Shown here: one piece after another, positions 32,957 through 40,693 of the stretch | How the letters are laid out: every line of letters begins with the position of its first letter | Numbering within the stretch: position 1 is the stretch's first letter | From: Actinomycetospora lemnae | Lineage (GTDB): Bacteria; Actinomycetota; Actinomycetes; Mycobacteriales; Pseudonocardiaceae | Direction of reading: 5' to 3' | DNA: 64,000 nucleotides | Assembly: GCF_028737315.1 (NCBI RefSeq) | Contig: NZ_JAQZAO010000003.1 | Location: 1-64,000 of the forward strand | Translations under genes and position numbers: made by a program | Notes under the pieces: model-generated | The model's database searches: none | What the model was told of the DNA's origin: nothing | Seen by the model: the letters and a program-made list of their open reading frames with translations, nothing else

Positions 32957-34093
32957 TCAGCGGCCCGCGGGCGAGATGTTGAGCGACATGCCCGCGAGGC
33001 CCCGGGAGCGCACCGACAGCTTCTCGGCCACCGCGCGCAGGGCGGCGCCTGCGGCGGACTCCGGCTGGCTGAGCACCAGCGGGACGCCGGCGTCGCCACC
33101 CTCGCGCAGGCGGGTGTCGATCGGGATCTGGCCCAGCAGCGGCACGTTCCCGCCGACCGACTTCGCCAGCGAGTCGGCCACGGCCTGCCCGCCGCCCGAC
33201 CCGAAGAGGTCGAGTCGCGAGCCGTCGGGCATGTCCATCCACGACATGTTCTCGACGACCCCGGCGAGGCGCTGGCGGGTCTGCAGCGAGATGGCGCCGG
33301 CGCGCTCGGCGACCTCGGCCGCGGCCTGCTGCGGCGTGGTGACGACGAGCAGCTCGGCGTTCGGGATGAGCTGCGCGACCGAGATGGCGATGTCGCCGGT
33401 GCCCGGGGGCAGGTCGAGCAGCAGGATGTCGAGGTCGCCCCAGAACACGTCGGCGAGGAACTGCTGCAGGGCGCGGTGGAGCATCGGCCCGCGCCACACG
33501 ACCGGGGTGTTGCCCGGGGTGAACATGCCGATCGAGATGACCTTCACGCCGTGGGCCTGCGGCGGCATGATCATGTCGTCGACCTTGGTGGGTCGGTCGT
33601 CGGTGCCCAGCATGCGCGGCACCGAGTGGCCGTAGATGTCGGCGTCGACCACGCCGACCGACAGGCCGCGGTCGGCCATGGCGGCGGCGAGGTTGACCGT
33701 CACCGACGACTTGCCGACCCCGCCCTTGCCCGACGCGACGGCGTAGACGCGCGTCAGCGAGCCGGGCTGGGCGAACGGGATGACGGGCTCGTCGGCGTCG
33801 CCGCGCACCGTCTTGCGCAGCTCGCGGCGCTGCTCGTCGTTCATGACGTCGAGGTCGACCGACACGGCGGTGACGCCGGAGACGGCGGAGACCGCCGAGG
33901 TGACCCGCTGGGTGATCGTCTCCTTCATCGGGCACCCGGCCACGGTGAGGTAGACGCCGACCTCGACCTTGCCGTGGTCGAGGACGTTGATGTCCTTGAC
34001 CATGCCCAGCTCGGTGATCGGACGGTGGATCTCGGGATCCTCGACGCCGGCCAGTGCGGACCGGATCGCGTCGACGGATGGTGCTGCGGCCAT
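32957..34093 (-). CDS. mrp: Mrp/ApbC-type Fe-S cluster carrier ATPase
   Basis: This P-loop ATPase is related to ParA/MinD and carries or inserts Fe-S clusters (378 residues). An N-terminal MIP18/DUF59 domain contains LAGVEDPEIHRPITELGMV and VAGCPMKETI. The deviant Walker A is ASGKGGVGKSSV, then VDADIYGHSVPRML and LLLDLPPGTGDIAI. The usual CxxC cluster-binding motif after VVENMSW is absent (MDMPDGSRLDLFGSGGG), which I believe is also true of mycobacterial homologs. ATG 34093 has GAAGGG upstream; a longer start at 34135 is possible. Confidence 0.92.
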   Translation of the reverse strand: MAAAPSVDAIRSALAGVEDPEIHRPITELGMVKDINVLDHGKVEVGVYLTVAGCPMKETITQRVTSAVSAVSGVTAVSVDLDVMNDEQRRELRKTVRGDADEPVIPFAQPGSLTRVYAVASGKGGVGKSSVTVNLAAAMADRGLSVGVVDADIYGHSVPRMLGTDDRPTKVDDMIMPPQAHGVKVISIGMFTPGNTPVVWRGPMLHRALQQFLADVFWGDLDILLLDLPPGTGDIAISVAQLIPNAELLVVTTPQQAAAEVAERAGAISLQTRQRLAGVVENMSWMDMPDGSRLDLFGSGGGQAVADSLAKSVGGNVPLLGQIPIDTRLREGGDAGVPLVLSQPESAAGAALRAVAEKLSVRSRGLAGMSLNISPAGR

Positions 34094-34163
34094 CGGACCC
34101 TTCTCGACATCTCGAGGACACCCGGCCCCACGCACCGCGGGGAGACCCGCCGGGGCACCGGGG

Positions 34164-34182
34164 CGGGGGCGTGAGGCCCCCG
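34164..34182. terminator. Hairpin between DUF1003 gene and mrp
   Basis: CGGGGGC (34164-34170) pairs with GCCCCCG (34176-34182) around GTGAG. It follows the end of the mgtE-like/DUF1003 pair and precedes mrp on the same strand, so it probably ends the upstream transcript. Confidence 0.55.
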
Positions 34183-34271
34183 TCGGCTCACCGCCATGCT
34201 ACGTGCCGGTCACCTGAGGGGCTCCGGCACGGGAGGCGGTGCGCGTCACCCCTCCTCGAGCGCGGCGCGGC

Positions 34272-34922
34272 TCAGCGCCCGTTGGTCCGGTCACCCTCGG
34301 CGGCGATGGCCCGCTGCTCGAGGGCGCGGACCAGGGCACGCTCCACCGCGTCGTCGAGCGTGCGGTTCACGGCCCGGTCGACGGCCCGGTCCACGGCCTT
34401 CGTGACCGCCTTCTCCAGGGCCTTGTCCGGCTTGCCGGGGCGCTCGCCGTCCCGCGCGCCCTCCCGGACCCCCCGGGCCTGCTCGAGCTCGCCGCGCAGG
34501 TAGTCGCGGGTGACGACCTCGCCGAGCTGCAGCCGCATCGACGCCAGCTCGCGGGCGAGGTACTCGGTCTCGGCCGACAGCCGTCCCGCGCGCATGCGGT
34601 CCTCCTCGAGGGAGACGCGGTCGCGGTCGTCCTGGCGGTTCTGCGCCAGCAGGATGAGCGGCGCGGCGTACGCGGCCTGCGTCGAGAACGCGAGGTTGAG
34701 CAGGATGAACGGGTAGGGGTCCCACTGCAGGCTGATCGCGAAGACGTTGAGCGCGATCCAGGTGGCGACGAGGATCGACTGCCACAGCAGGAACGTGCCG
34801 GTGCCGAGGAAGCGGGCCAGGCGCTCGGCGACCCGCGCGAACCACTCGGTGTCGACGGTGAGGCGCAGTCGGCGGCTGCCGGCGGGCTGGTCCAGGCGCC
34901 GGCGGGTGGTGGGCTCAGGCAC
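34272..34922 (-). CDS. DUF1003 membrane protein with a repetitive helical tail
   Basis: This is a DUF1003-family protein (216 residues). Two membrane segments, TFLLWQSILVATWIALNVF and PFILLNLAFSTQAAYAAPLI, are followed by AQNRQDDRDR, the family signature. A long charged helix and a tail made of AVDRAV/AVNRTL-like repeats (residues 165-205) come next, likely a coiled coil. Function is unknown. It overlaps the upstream MgtE-N/CBS gene by 8 nt, and the same two-gene pairing is seen in Mycobacterium, so the two products probably act together. Confidence 0.85.
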   Translation of the reverse strand: MPEPTTRRRLDQPAGSRRLRLTVDTEWFARVAERLARFLGTGTFLLWQSILVATWIALNVFAISLQWDPYPFILLNLAFSTQAAYAAPLILLAQNRQDDRDRVSLEEDRMRAGRLSAETEYLARELASMRLQLGEVVTRDYLRGELEQARGVREGARDGERPGKPDKALEKAVTKAVDRAVDRAVNRTLDDAVERALVRALEQRAIAAEGDRTNGR

Positions 34923-36207
34923 GGCCGCCTCCGGTGGGTGCGGCCCGTGTCGTGGGGGTCGGCTCCGGGTCGGGCTGCGAGCGCCAGTCCTCGGGCAGCA
35001 GGTGGTCGAGGACGTCGTCGACGGTGACGGCCCCGACCAGGTGCCCGGCCTCGTCGATGACGGGCCCGCAGACGAGGTTGTAGGTCGCGAAGTAGCGGGT
35101 GACCTCGGCGAGCGACGCCTCGGGCCCCAGGCGCGTGAGCTCGGCGTCGAGCACGCCCGCGACGAGGTCCGACGGCGCCTCGCGCAGCAGCCGCTGGGCG
35201 TGCACGCAGCCGAGGTAGCGCCCGGTCGGGGTGGCCGTGGGCGGCCGGCAGACGAACACCATCGACGCCAGCGCCGGGGTGATGTCGGGGTTGCGGACGT
35301 GGGCGAGCGCCTCGGCGATCGTCGCGCCGGGCTGGAGCACGATCGGCTCGGGCGTCATGAGCCCGCCCGCGGTGTCCGACGAGTAGGTCAGCAGCCGCCG
35401 GACCGGCTCGGACTCCTCGGGCTCCATGAGACCGAGCAGCTCCTCGGACTCGGCGCCGGGGAGGTCCGCGAGCAGGTCGGCCGCGTCGTCGGGGTCCATC
35501 TCCTCGAGCACGTCGGCGGCGCGCTCGGTGGACAGGTGGCGCAGGAGGTCCTGCTGCTCGGACGACGGGAGCTCCTCGAGCACGTCGGCGAGCCGGTCGT
35601 CGCCCAGGCCGTCGGCGACGTCGTGCCGGCGGCGCTGGGGCAGGTCCATCAGCGCGTGCGCGATGTCGGCCGGGCGCATGTCCTCGAACGTCGAGAGCAG
35701 CTGCTCGGTGCCCTGCCCGGACTCCGAGAGCGAGAGCCCGGAGATCGCCGCCCACGGCAGCACCTGCACCGGGCCCCGCCGGCCCAGCCGCCCGACGAGC
35801 TCGCGCACCGCGAGGCGCGTGACCAGCCAGTCGCGGCTGCGCTGGTGCTCCATGAGCACGTCGACGACCTGCGCGTCGGCGTCGTGGTCGACCACCCGCA
35901 CGCGGGCGTCGAGCATCTCCCCGACGACGAGCACCTCGTTGGGGCGCTGCGCGAACGCCCGCAGGTTGACCTGCCCCGTCGCGAGCGTGACCGCCGCGGC
36001 GTCCACGGACGTGACCCGCAGCATCGGCACGAAGATGCGCCGCCGCGAGCCCACCCCGACGACGAGGCCGAGCACGCGGGGTGGCCGCGGGCCCACCGCC
36101 ACCGCGCAGACCGCGTCGCGCACGCGGCCGATCCGCTCGCCGTCCGGGCCCAGGACGGGCAGCCCGACCATGCGGGCCACGAACACCCTGGACATGGCGG
36201 TAGTCAC
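34915..36207 (-). CDS. PRC-barrel/MgtE-N/CBS domain protein lacking the MgtE channel
   Basis: This is a soluble protein (430 residues) made of a PRC-barrel-like N-terminal region (VLGPDGERIGRVRDAVCAVAV), an MgtE N-terminal superhelix (LEELPSSEQQDLLRHLSTER, LEEMDPDDAADLLADLPG), and a CBS pair (SSDTAGGLMTPEPIVLQPGA, YNLVCGPVIDEAGHLVGAVT). The membrane channel of a true MgtE transporter is missing. In MgtE the N and CBS domains sense Mg2+, so this protein could be a free-standing Mg2+ or nucleotide sensor acting with the DUF1003 partner. GTG 36207 is preceded by a TAACCT hexamer at 6 nt. Confidence 0.85.
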   Translation of the reverse strand: MTTAMSRVFVARMVGLPVLGPDGERIGRVRDAVCAVAVGPRPPRVLGLVVGVGSRRRIFVPMLRVTSVDAAAVTLATGQVNLRAFAQRPNEVLVVGEMLDARVRVVDHDADAQVVDVLMEHQRSRDWLVTRLAVRELVGRLGRRGPVQVLPWAAISGLSLSESGQGTEQLLSTFEDMRPADIAHALMDLPQRRRHDVADGLGDDRLADVLEELPSSEQQDLLRHLSTERAADVLEEMDPDDAADLLADLPGAESEELLGLMEPEESEPVRRLLTYSSDTAGGLMTPEPIVLQPGATIAEALAHVRNPDITPALASMVFVCRPPTATPTGRYLGCVHAQRLLREAPSDLVAGVLDAELTRLGPEASLAEVTRYFATYNLVCGPVIDEAGHLVGAVTVDDVLDHLLPEDWRSQPDPEPTPTTRAAPTGGGRA

Positions 36208-36213
36208 CGCAGC

Positions 36214-36219
36214 AGGTTA
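36214..36219 (-). promoter_or_regulatory. -10 element of the MgtE-N/CBS gene
   Basis: TAACCT on the minus strand is followed after 6 nt by GTG 36207, consistent with leaderless expression. Confidence 0.45.
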
Positions 36220-36287
36220 ACGGTCGCGCGCCGCCGGTCGTGCCGTCCGGCTGGATCGAGTCACCGGTGAGAGGGTCGCCACCTCGA

Positions 36288-36320
36288 CCGATGCTCCGTG
36301 ACGGTCCGTGTCAGCATCGG
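36288..36320. promoter_or_regulatory. Inverted repeat upstream of the CoA lyase gene
   Basis: CCGATGCT (36288-36295) and AGCATCGG (36313-36320) are perfect 8-bp arms separated by 17 nt, in which CCGTG is repeated. The layout suits an operator for the acyl-CoA gene pair. Confidence 0.4.
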
Positions 36321-36381
36321 CGACCAGCCCGCGGCGTGCCCCGAGCGCCCGCGGACGGACGACGAGGAGGTCAGCAGTCTC

Positions 36382-37341
36382 GTGAGTGTCGTGAACCGCC
36401 CCCGCCGGTCGTGCCTGGCGGTGCCGGGGTCGAGCCAGAAGTTCATCGACAAGGCCCGGACCCTGCCCGCCGACCAGATCTTCCTCGACCTCGAGGACGC
36501 CTGCGCGCCGCTGGTGAAGCCCGAGGCCCGCAAGACGATCGTGGCCGCGCTCAACGAGGGCGGCTGGGAGGGCAAGACGCGCGTCGTGCGCGTCAACGAC
36601 TGGACCACCGAGTGGACCTACCGCGACGTCACCGAGGTCGTGGAGGGCGCCGGGGCCAACCTCGACGCGATCATGCTGCCGAAGGTCCAGACCGCCGAGC
36701 AGGTCCACGCGCTCGACATGCTGCTCACGCAGATCGAGAAGACGATGGGCCTCGAGGTCGGCCGGCTGGGCATCGAGGCGCAGATCGAGAACGCGCGCGG
36801 GCTGAACAACGTCGTCGCGATCGCCGCGTCGTCGCCGCGCCTGGAGACCATCGTCTTCGGCCCCGCCGACTTCATGGCCTCGATCAACATGAAGTCGCTG
36901 GTGGTCGGCGAGCAGCCCCCCGGCTACACCGAGGGCGACGCCTACCACTACATCCTCATGCAGATCCTCATGGCCGCGCGGGCCAACGACCTGCAGGCCA
37001 TCGACGGCCCCTACCTGCAGATCCGCGACGTCGACGGCTTCCGCCGCGTCGCGAACCGCGCCGCCGCGCTCGGCTACGACGGCAAGTGGGTGCTGCACCC
37101 CGGCCAGATCGACGCCGCGAACGAGACCTTCTCGCCGTCGCAGGAGGACTACGACCACGCCGAGAACATCCTCGACGCCTACGAGTGGTTCACCTCGGAG
37201 GCGGGCGGCGCCAAGGGCTCCGCGATGCTCGGCGACGAGATGATCGACGAGGCGTCGCGCAAGATGGCGCTGGTCATCGCCGGCAAGGGCCGCGCCGCGG
37301 GCATGACCCGCGGCGAGCGGTGGACGCCGCCGGAGAGCTAA
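36382..37341 (+). CDS. HpcH/HpaI (CitE-like) CoA ester lyase, malyl-CoA lyase type
   Basis: This is a TIM-barrel CoA-ester lyase (319 residues) that cleaves or forms C-C bonds in malyl-, methylmalyl- or citramalyl-CoA. SCLAVPGSSQKFIDKA and IFLDLEDACAPLVKPEARK contain the metal-binding Glu/Asp; IEAQIENARGLNNV and the PADFMASINM loop are close to malyl/beta-methylmalyl-CoA lyases. Length also fits that group better than the shorter CitE proteins of 270 residues. GTG 36382 lies 11 nt after GAGGAGG. It precedes an acyl-CoA dehydrogenase and is near a MaoC hydratase, suggesting a C5 dicarboxylate or leucine breakdown route. Confidence 0.85.
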   Translation: MSVVNRPRRSCLAVPGSSQKFIDKARTLPADQIFLDLEDACAPLVKPEARKTIVAALNEGGWEGKTRVVRVNDWTTEWTYRDVTEVVEGAGANLDAIMLPKVQTAEQVHALDMLLTQIEKTMGLEVGRLGIEAQIENARGLNNVVAIAASSPRLETIVFGPADFMASINMKSLVVGEQPPGYTEGDAYHYILMQILMAARANDLQAIDGPYLQIRDVDGFRRVANRAAALGYDGKWVLHPGQIDAANETFSPSQEDYDHAENILDAYEWFTSEAGGAKGSAMLGDEMIDEASRKMALVIAGKGRAAGMTRGERWTPPES

Positions 37342-37346
37342 GGCGA

Positions 37347-37358
37347 TACTCGCCGGTA
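37347..37358 (+). promoter_or_regulatory. Candidate operator before the acyl-CoA dehydrogenase
   Basis: TACTCGCCGGTA has TAC/GTA ends and an overlapping GGCGA-TAC-TCGCC repeat (37343-37355). TetR-type regulators of fatty-acid genes often bind such TAC...GTA sites. It lies in the 44-nt gap before ATG 37386. Confidence 0.3.
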
Positions 37359-37385
37359 ACTTCTACTCGCCCAGGAGCACCACGC

Positions 37386-38579
37386 ATGGCACGCCTCGCC
37401 CAGACCGCCGGCCTGACCGATGTGCAGCAGGAGATCCTGTCCACGGTCCGCGACTTCGTGGACAAGGAGATCATCCCGCACGCGCAGCAGCTCGAGCACG
37501 ACGACGTCTACCCGCAGGACATCGTCGACGGGATGAAGGAGATGGGCCTGTTCGGGCTCATGATCCCGGAGGAGTTCGACGGTCTGGGCGAGTCGCTGCT
37601 GACCTACGCGCTGGTCGTCGAGCAGATCGCCCGGGGGTGGATGAGCGTCTCGGGCGTCATCAACACCCACTTCATCGTCGCCTACATGCTGCGCCAGCAC
37701 GGCACGCCCGAGCAGAAGGCGCACTACCTGCCGAAGATGGCGACCGGCGAGATCACCGGGTCGTTCTCCATGTCCGAGCCCGACCTCGGCTCGGACGTCG
37801 CGGCCATCAAGACCAGCGCGAAGGCCGACGGCGACGACTACGTCGTCAACGGCGCCAAGATGTGGCTGACCAACGGCGGGTCGTCGAACCTGTCGGCGGT
37901 GCTGGTCAAGACGGACGAGGGCGCCGAGAAGCCGTACCAGAACCTGACGACGATCCTCGTCGACAAGGAGCGCGGCTTCGGCAAGGTCGCCGAGGGCCTC
38001 AGCATCCCCGGCAAGATCGACAAGATGGGCTACAAGGGCGTCGACACCACCGAGATGGTGTTCGACGGCTTCCGCATCCCGCAGTCGCAGGTCCTCGGCG
38101 CGGCGCCCGGCAAGGGCTTCGCGCAGATGATGGACGGTGTCGAGGTCGGCCGCGTCAACGTCGCCGCCCGCGCCTGCGGCATCGCGATCCGCGCCTTCGA
38201 GCTCGGCATCGAGTACGCCCAGCAGCGCTCCACCTTCGGCAAGCCGATCGCCCAGCACCAGGCGATCTCGTTCAAGCTCGCCGAGATGGCCACCAAGGTC
38301 GAGGCCGCGCACCACATGATGGTCAACGCCGCGCGCCTCAAGGACCGCGGCGAGCGCAACGACGTCGAGGCCGGGATGGCCAAGATGCTCGCCTCGGAGT
38401 ACTGCAAGGAGGTCACCGAGGAGTCGTTCCGCATCCACGGCGGCTACGGCTACTCCAAGGAGTACGAGATCGAGCGCCTCATGCGCGAGGCGCCGTTCCT
38501 GCTCATCGGCGAGGGCACCTCGGAGATCCAGAAGACGATCATCAGCCGCGGTCTGCTCAAGGACTACAAGCTGCGCTGA
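37386..38579 (+). CDS. Acyl-CoA dehydrogenase
   Basis: This FAD-dependent acyl-CoA dehydrogenase (397 residues) introduces a double bond at C2-C3. FSMSEPDLGSDVAAIKT and MWLTNGGSSN are the FAD/substrate motifs. The catalytic base is the Glu in LMREAPFLLIGEGTSEIQ (GEGTSE, where medium/short-chain enzymes place it), and HGGYGYSKEYEIERL is the family signature. ATG 37386 has AGGAG upstream. It is 44 nt downstream of the CoA lyase and probably co-transcribed. The acyl substrate may be branched or a C5 dicarboxyl-CoA, given the neighbours; that is inference. Confidence 0.92.
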   Translation: MARLAQTAGLTDVQQEILSTVRDFVDKEIIPHAQQLEHDDVYPQDIVDGMKEMGLFGLMIPEEFDGLGESLLTYALVVEQIARGWMSVSGVINTHFIVAYMLRQHGTPEQKAHYLPKMATGEITGSFSMSEPDLGSDVAAIKTSAKADGDDYVVNGAKMWLTNGGSSNLSAVLVKTDEGAEKPYQNLTTILVDKERGFGKVAEGLSIPGKIDKMGYKGVDTTEMVFDGFRIPQSQVLGAAPGKGFAQMMDGVEVGRVNVAARACGIAIRAFELGIEYAQQRSTFGKPIAQHQAISFKLAEMATKVEAAHHMMVNAARLKDRGERNDVEAGMAKMLASEYCKEVTEESFRIHGGYGYSKEYEIERLMREAPFLLIGEGTSEIQKTIISRGLLKDYKLR

Positions 38580-38702
38580 TCGCTCGACGGCGCCGGGCGG
38601 CGGTACGGTCCTGCGTCACACCCCGTCCGGTCCGGGCACTCCCGGGCCGGGCGAGGCGTTGACGTACCAGTTGGACCGTATGGAAGACAGCGAGGGATCG
38701 TC

Positions 38703-39218
38703 GTGACTGCGCCGTTCACCGGGAACCGCCCTGGCGCCCAGCCCGGGCTGCCGAACCTCCCCGAGCCGCCGTCGGGCTGGCCGGTCGGCTCGTACGCGAA
38801 GTACGAGGAGGCGCAGCGCGCTGTCGACCACCTGGCGGACAACGACTTCCCGGTCGCCGACGTCACCATCGTCGGGGTCGACCTCATGCTCGTCGAGCGG
38901 GTCATCGGTCGCCTGACCTGGGGCCGCGTCCTGCTCACCGGCGCGGCGTCCGGGGCGTGGCTGGGTCTGTTCGTGGGCCTCGTGCTGTCGCTGCTCTCGC
39001 CCACCGGCGGCCTCGCCTCGATCCTCACCGGCCTCGTCATCGGCATCGTGTTCGGTGTCGTGTCGGGCGCGATCACCTACGGCGCCTCCCGCGGCCGGCG
39101 CGACTTCACCTCGCAGAGCCAGCTCGTGGCCGGGCGCTACGACGTCCTCTGCCAGCCCCGCAACGCCGAGAAGGCCCGCGACATGCTGGGCAAGCTCGCC
39201 ATGGGCACCGAGGGCTGA
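38703..39218 (+). CDS. General-stress-type membrane protein (YflT-like domain)
   Basis: This 171-residue protein starts with a Pro-rich tail and then PVGSYAKYEEAQRAVDHLADN, the usual opening of YflT/general stress protein 17M domains. Two membrane segments (VLLTGAASGAWLGLFVGLVL and ASILTGLVIGIVFGVVSGAI) interrupt the domain, and QSQLVAGRYDVLCQPRNAEK closes it. This arrangement is common in actinobacteria; the function is unknown, probably stress-linked. GTG 38703 follows GAGGGA. TTGACG (38659-38664) and TATGGA (38679-38684) are present but only 14 nt apart. Confidence 0.8.
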   Translation: MTAPFTGNRPGAQPGLPNLPEPPSGWPVGSYAKYEEAQRAVDHLADNDFPVADVTIVGVDLMLVERVIGRLTWGRVLLTGAASGAWLGLFVGLVLSLLSPTGGLASILTGLVIGIVFGVVSGAITYGASRGRRDFTSQSQLVAGRYDVLCQPRNAEKARDMLGKLAMGTEG

Positions 39219-39284
39219 CCTCCCCGCCCCTGCCTCCTGAGACCGTCCGACGGCGGGCGCGCTGCCCGGGGCCGGCCGACCCGG

Positions 39285-40394
39285 TCAGAGCCAGCGGTTC
39301 TTCCGGAACGTCCGCCAGAGGACGCCGCAGATGAGCAGGATCGCGAGGATCACCGCCGGGTAGCCGAACTCCCAGTGCAGCTCGGGCATGTAGTCGAAGT
39401 TCATGCCGTAGATGCCGGCGAGCATCGTCGGCACGGCGAGCAGGGCCGCGTAGGCGGTGATCTTGCGCATGTCGTTGTTCTGGCGCAGCGTGATCTTCGC
39501 GAGCACCGCGTCGACCAGCGTCGTGAGCAGCTCGTCGAACGACGCGACGCGCTCGGCCACGGTGGCGAGGTGGTCCTCGACGTCGCGGAAGTAGCTGCGC
39601 ACCTCCGACGGCACGAGCGGCGAGTAGCCCTCGGTCAGCCGCCGCATGGGCGTGACCAGCGGCGTCACGGCCCGGCGCAGCTCGAGCACCTCGCGCTTCA
39701 TCATGTAGATCTGCTCGGCGCCGACCTCGGTGTACGGCGCGAACACCTCGGTCTCCATGACGTCGATGTCGTTCTCCACGCCGGCGGCGACGTCGAGGTA
39801 GGAGTCGACGATGTGGTCGGCGACGGCGTGGAGCACGACCGCCGGTCCCTGGGCGAGGTGCTCGGGGTCGGCCTCGAGGTTGTGGCGCACCCGGCGCAGC
39901 CCGGAGTGCTGGCCGTGGCGCACGGTGACGACGAAGTCGCGGCCCAGGAACACCATGAGCTCGCCGGACTCGACGATCTCGTTGGCGGTGGTCGGGGACG
40001 CGTGCGCCACGTAGCGCATGGTCTTGAACACCGAGAACAGCATGTCGTCGCCGCCGCCCGCGGCCCCGGTGTACCGCTCGATCTTCGGGCGCTGGTGGGC
40101 GTGCACGGCGTCCTCGACGGCCAGCGGGTGCAGGCCGAACACCTCGGCGATGTCGTGGATCTGCTCGGCGTCGGGCTCGTGCAGGCCGATCCACACGAAG
40201 CCCTCGCCGCGCCGGCGGACCTCGCCGATCGCGTCACGGTGGTTCCAGTGCCCGTCGAGCCGCCTGCCGTCGACGTAGACCGCGCAGTCGACGACGAAGG
40301 CGGCCAGCGGCACGTGGGGGACCCGCGGGTCCTTTGCGCGACCCGGGCGGATCACGCGGGCTCCGGCGTTGCGCAGGGTGGGCAGGGCAGGCAT
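39285..40394 (-). CDS. corA: CorA magnesium/cobalt transporter
   Basis: This pentameric Mg2+ channel (369 residues) has a large N-terminal cytoplasmic funnel (WIGLHEPDAEQIHDIAEVFG and VEDAVHAHQRPKIERY are CorA hallmarks), a long stalk helix and two C-terminal membrane helices with the selectivity motif YGMNFDYMPEL between them. The KNRW basic end is typical. ATG 40394 has GGAGG 5 nt upstream. Its roughly 200-nt 5' leader carries a 26-codon ORF and a large hairpin, so expression is probably controlled after initiation of transcription. Confidence 0.95.
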   Translation of the reverse strand: MPALPTLRNAGARVIRPGRAKDPRVPHVPLAAFVVDCAVYVDGRRLDGHWNHRDAIGEVRRRGEGFVWIGLHEPDAEQIHDIAEVFGLHPLAVEDAVHAHQRPKIERYTGAAGGGDDMLFSVFKTMRYVAHASPTTANEIVESGELMVFLGRDFVVTVRHGQHSGLRRVRHNLEADPEHLAQGPAVVLHAVADHIVDSYLDVAAGVENDIDVMETEVFAPYTEVGAEQIYMMKREVLELRRAVTPLVTPMRRLTEGYSPLVPSEVRSYFRDVEDHLATVAERVASFDELLTTLVDAVLAKITLRQNNDMRKITAYAALLAVPTMLAGIYGMNFDYMPELHWEFGYPAVILAILLICGVLWRTFRKNRWL

Positions 40395-40442
40395 GACGAC
40401 CTCCGGGGACCGGACGGGGTGCGGACTTCGGACATCCAGCCA

Positions 40443-40507
40443 CCGCGTCCCTCCCGGACCACCCGCGGACGCGTCAGCGCCGGGTGGTCCCACGGGAGGG
40501 GACGCGG
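40443..40507 (-). promoter_or_regulatory. Large hairpin in the corA leader (candidate attenuator)
   Basis: The plus-strand arms 40443-40464 and 40482-40507 pair over 22 positions with a 1-nt and a 3-nt bulge, around a 17-nt loop. In the corA transcript the 5' arm is the second half of the leader ORF and the 3' arm follows its stop codon. A ribosome on the leader ORF would prevent pairing. What the hairpin controls (termination or access to the corA start) is not evident. Confidence 0.6.
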
Positions 40508-40554
40508 CCCGTACTCGGGGGCAGGGCAGCCGGCCTGCAATAGGAGTCGTCCAC
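40474..40554 (-). CDS. 26-residue leader peptide ORF upstream of corA
   Basis: GTG 40554 is preceded at 6 nt by GGAGGTGA (40558-40565 complement), a full match to the 16S anti-Shine-Dalgarno. The 26-residue product begins MDDSYCRPAALPPS and ends in two arginines; it has two adjacent Asp, a Pro pair and a rare AGG Arg codon early. The TGA at 40474-40476 falls in the hairpin loop. Leader peptides with acidic or Pro residues control Mg2+ transporter genes in enterobacteria; this one is not recognised from any known family. Confidence 0.6.
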   Translation of the reverse strand: MDDSYCRPAALPPSTGRVPSRGTTRR

Positions 40555-40600
40555 GTCTCACCTCCCTCGCCTCGCGCGACACGAACTCGGTCGGTCCGTC

Positions 40601-40606
40601 ATCCTA
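40601..40606 (-). promoter_or_regulatory. -10 element of the corA transcript
   Basis: TAGGAT on the minus strand places the start near 40594, giving a leader of about 200 nt before the corA ATG and about 40 nt before the leader ORF. The -35 region is weak. Confidence 0.45.
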
Positions 40607-40693
40607 GCGACCTTCGTCGGCGCCGTCGGACCGAGGAGTCACAGGTCTCGGACGCGGCGCCTTCTCGACCAGAGACGTTCAGGAGGCGGATCC

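Noticed and set aside
40555-40606. Resemblance of the corA leader (GGTGAG, CTCCTAT, CTGCCC) to parts of the M-box magnesium riboswitch
   Set aside because: The pieces are in the right order, but the spacing differs and the later conserved core (GACGCCAATGGGT-like) is missing. The leader ORF explains the region better. A covariance-model search would settle it.
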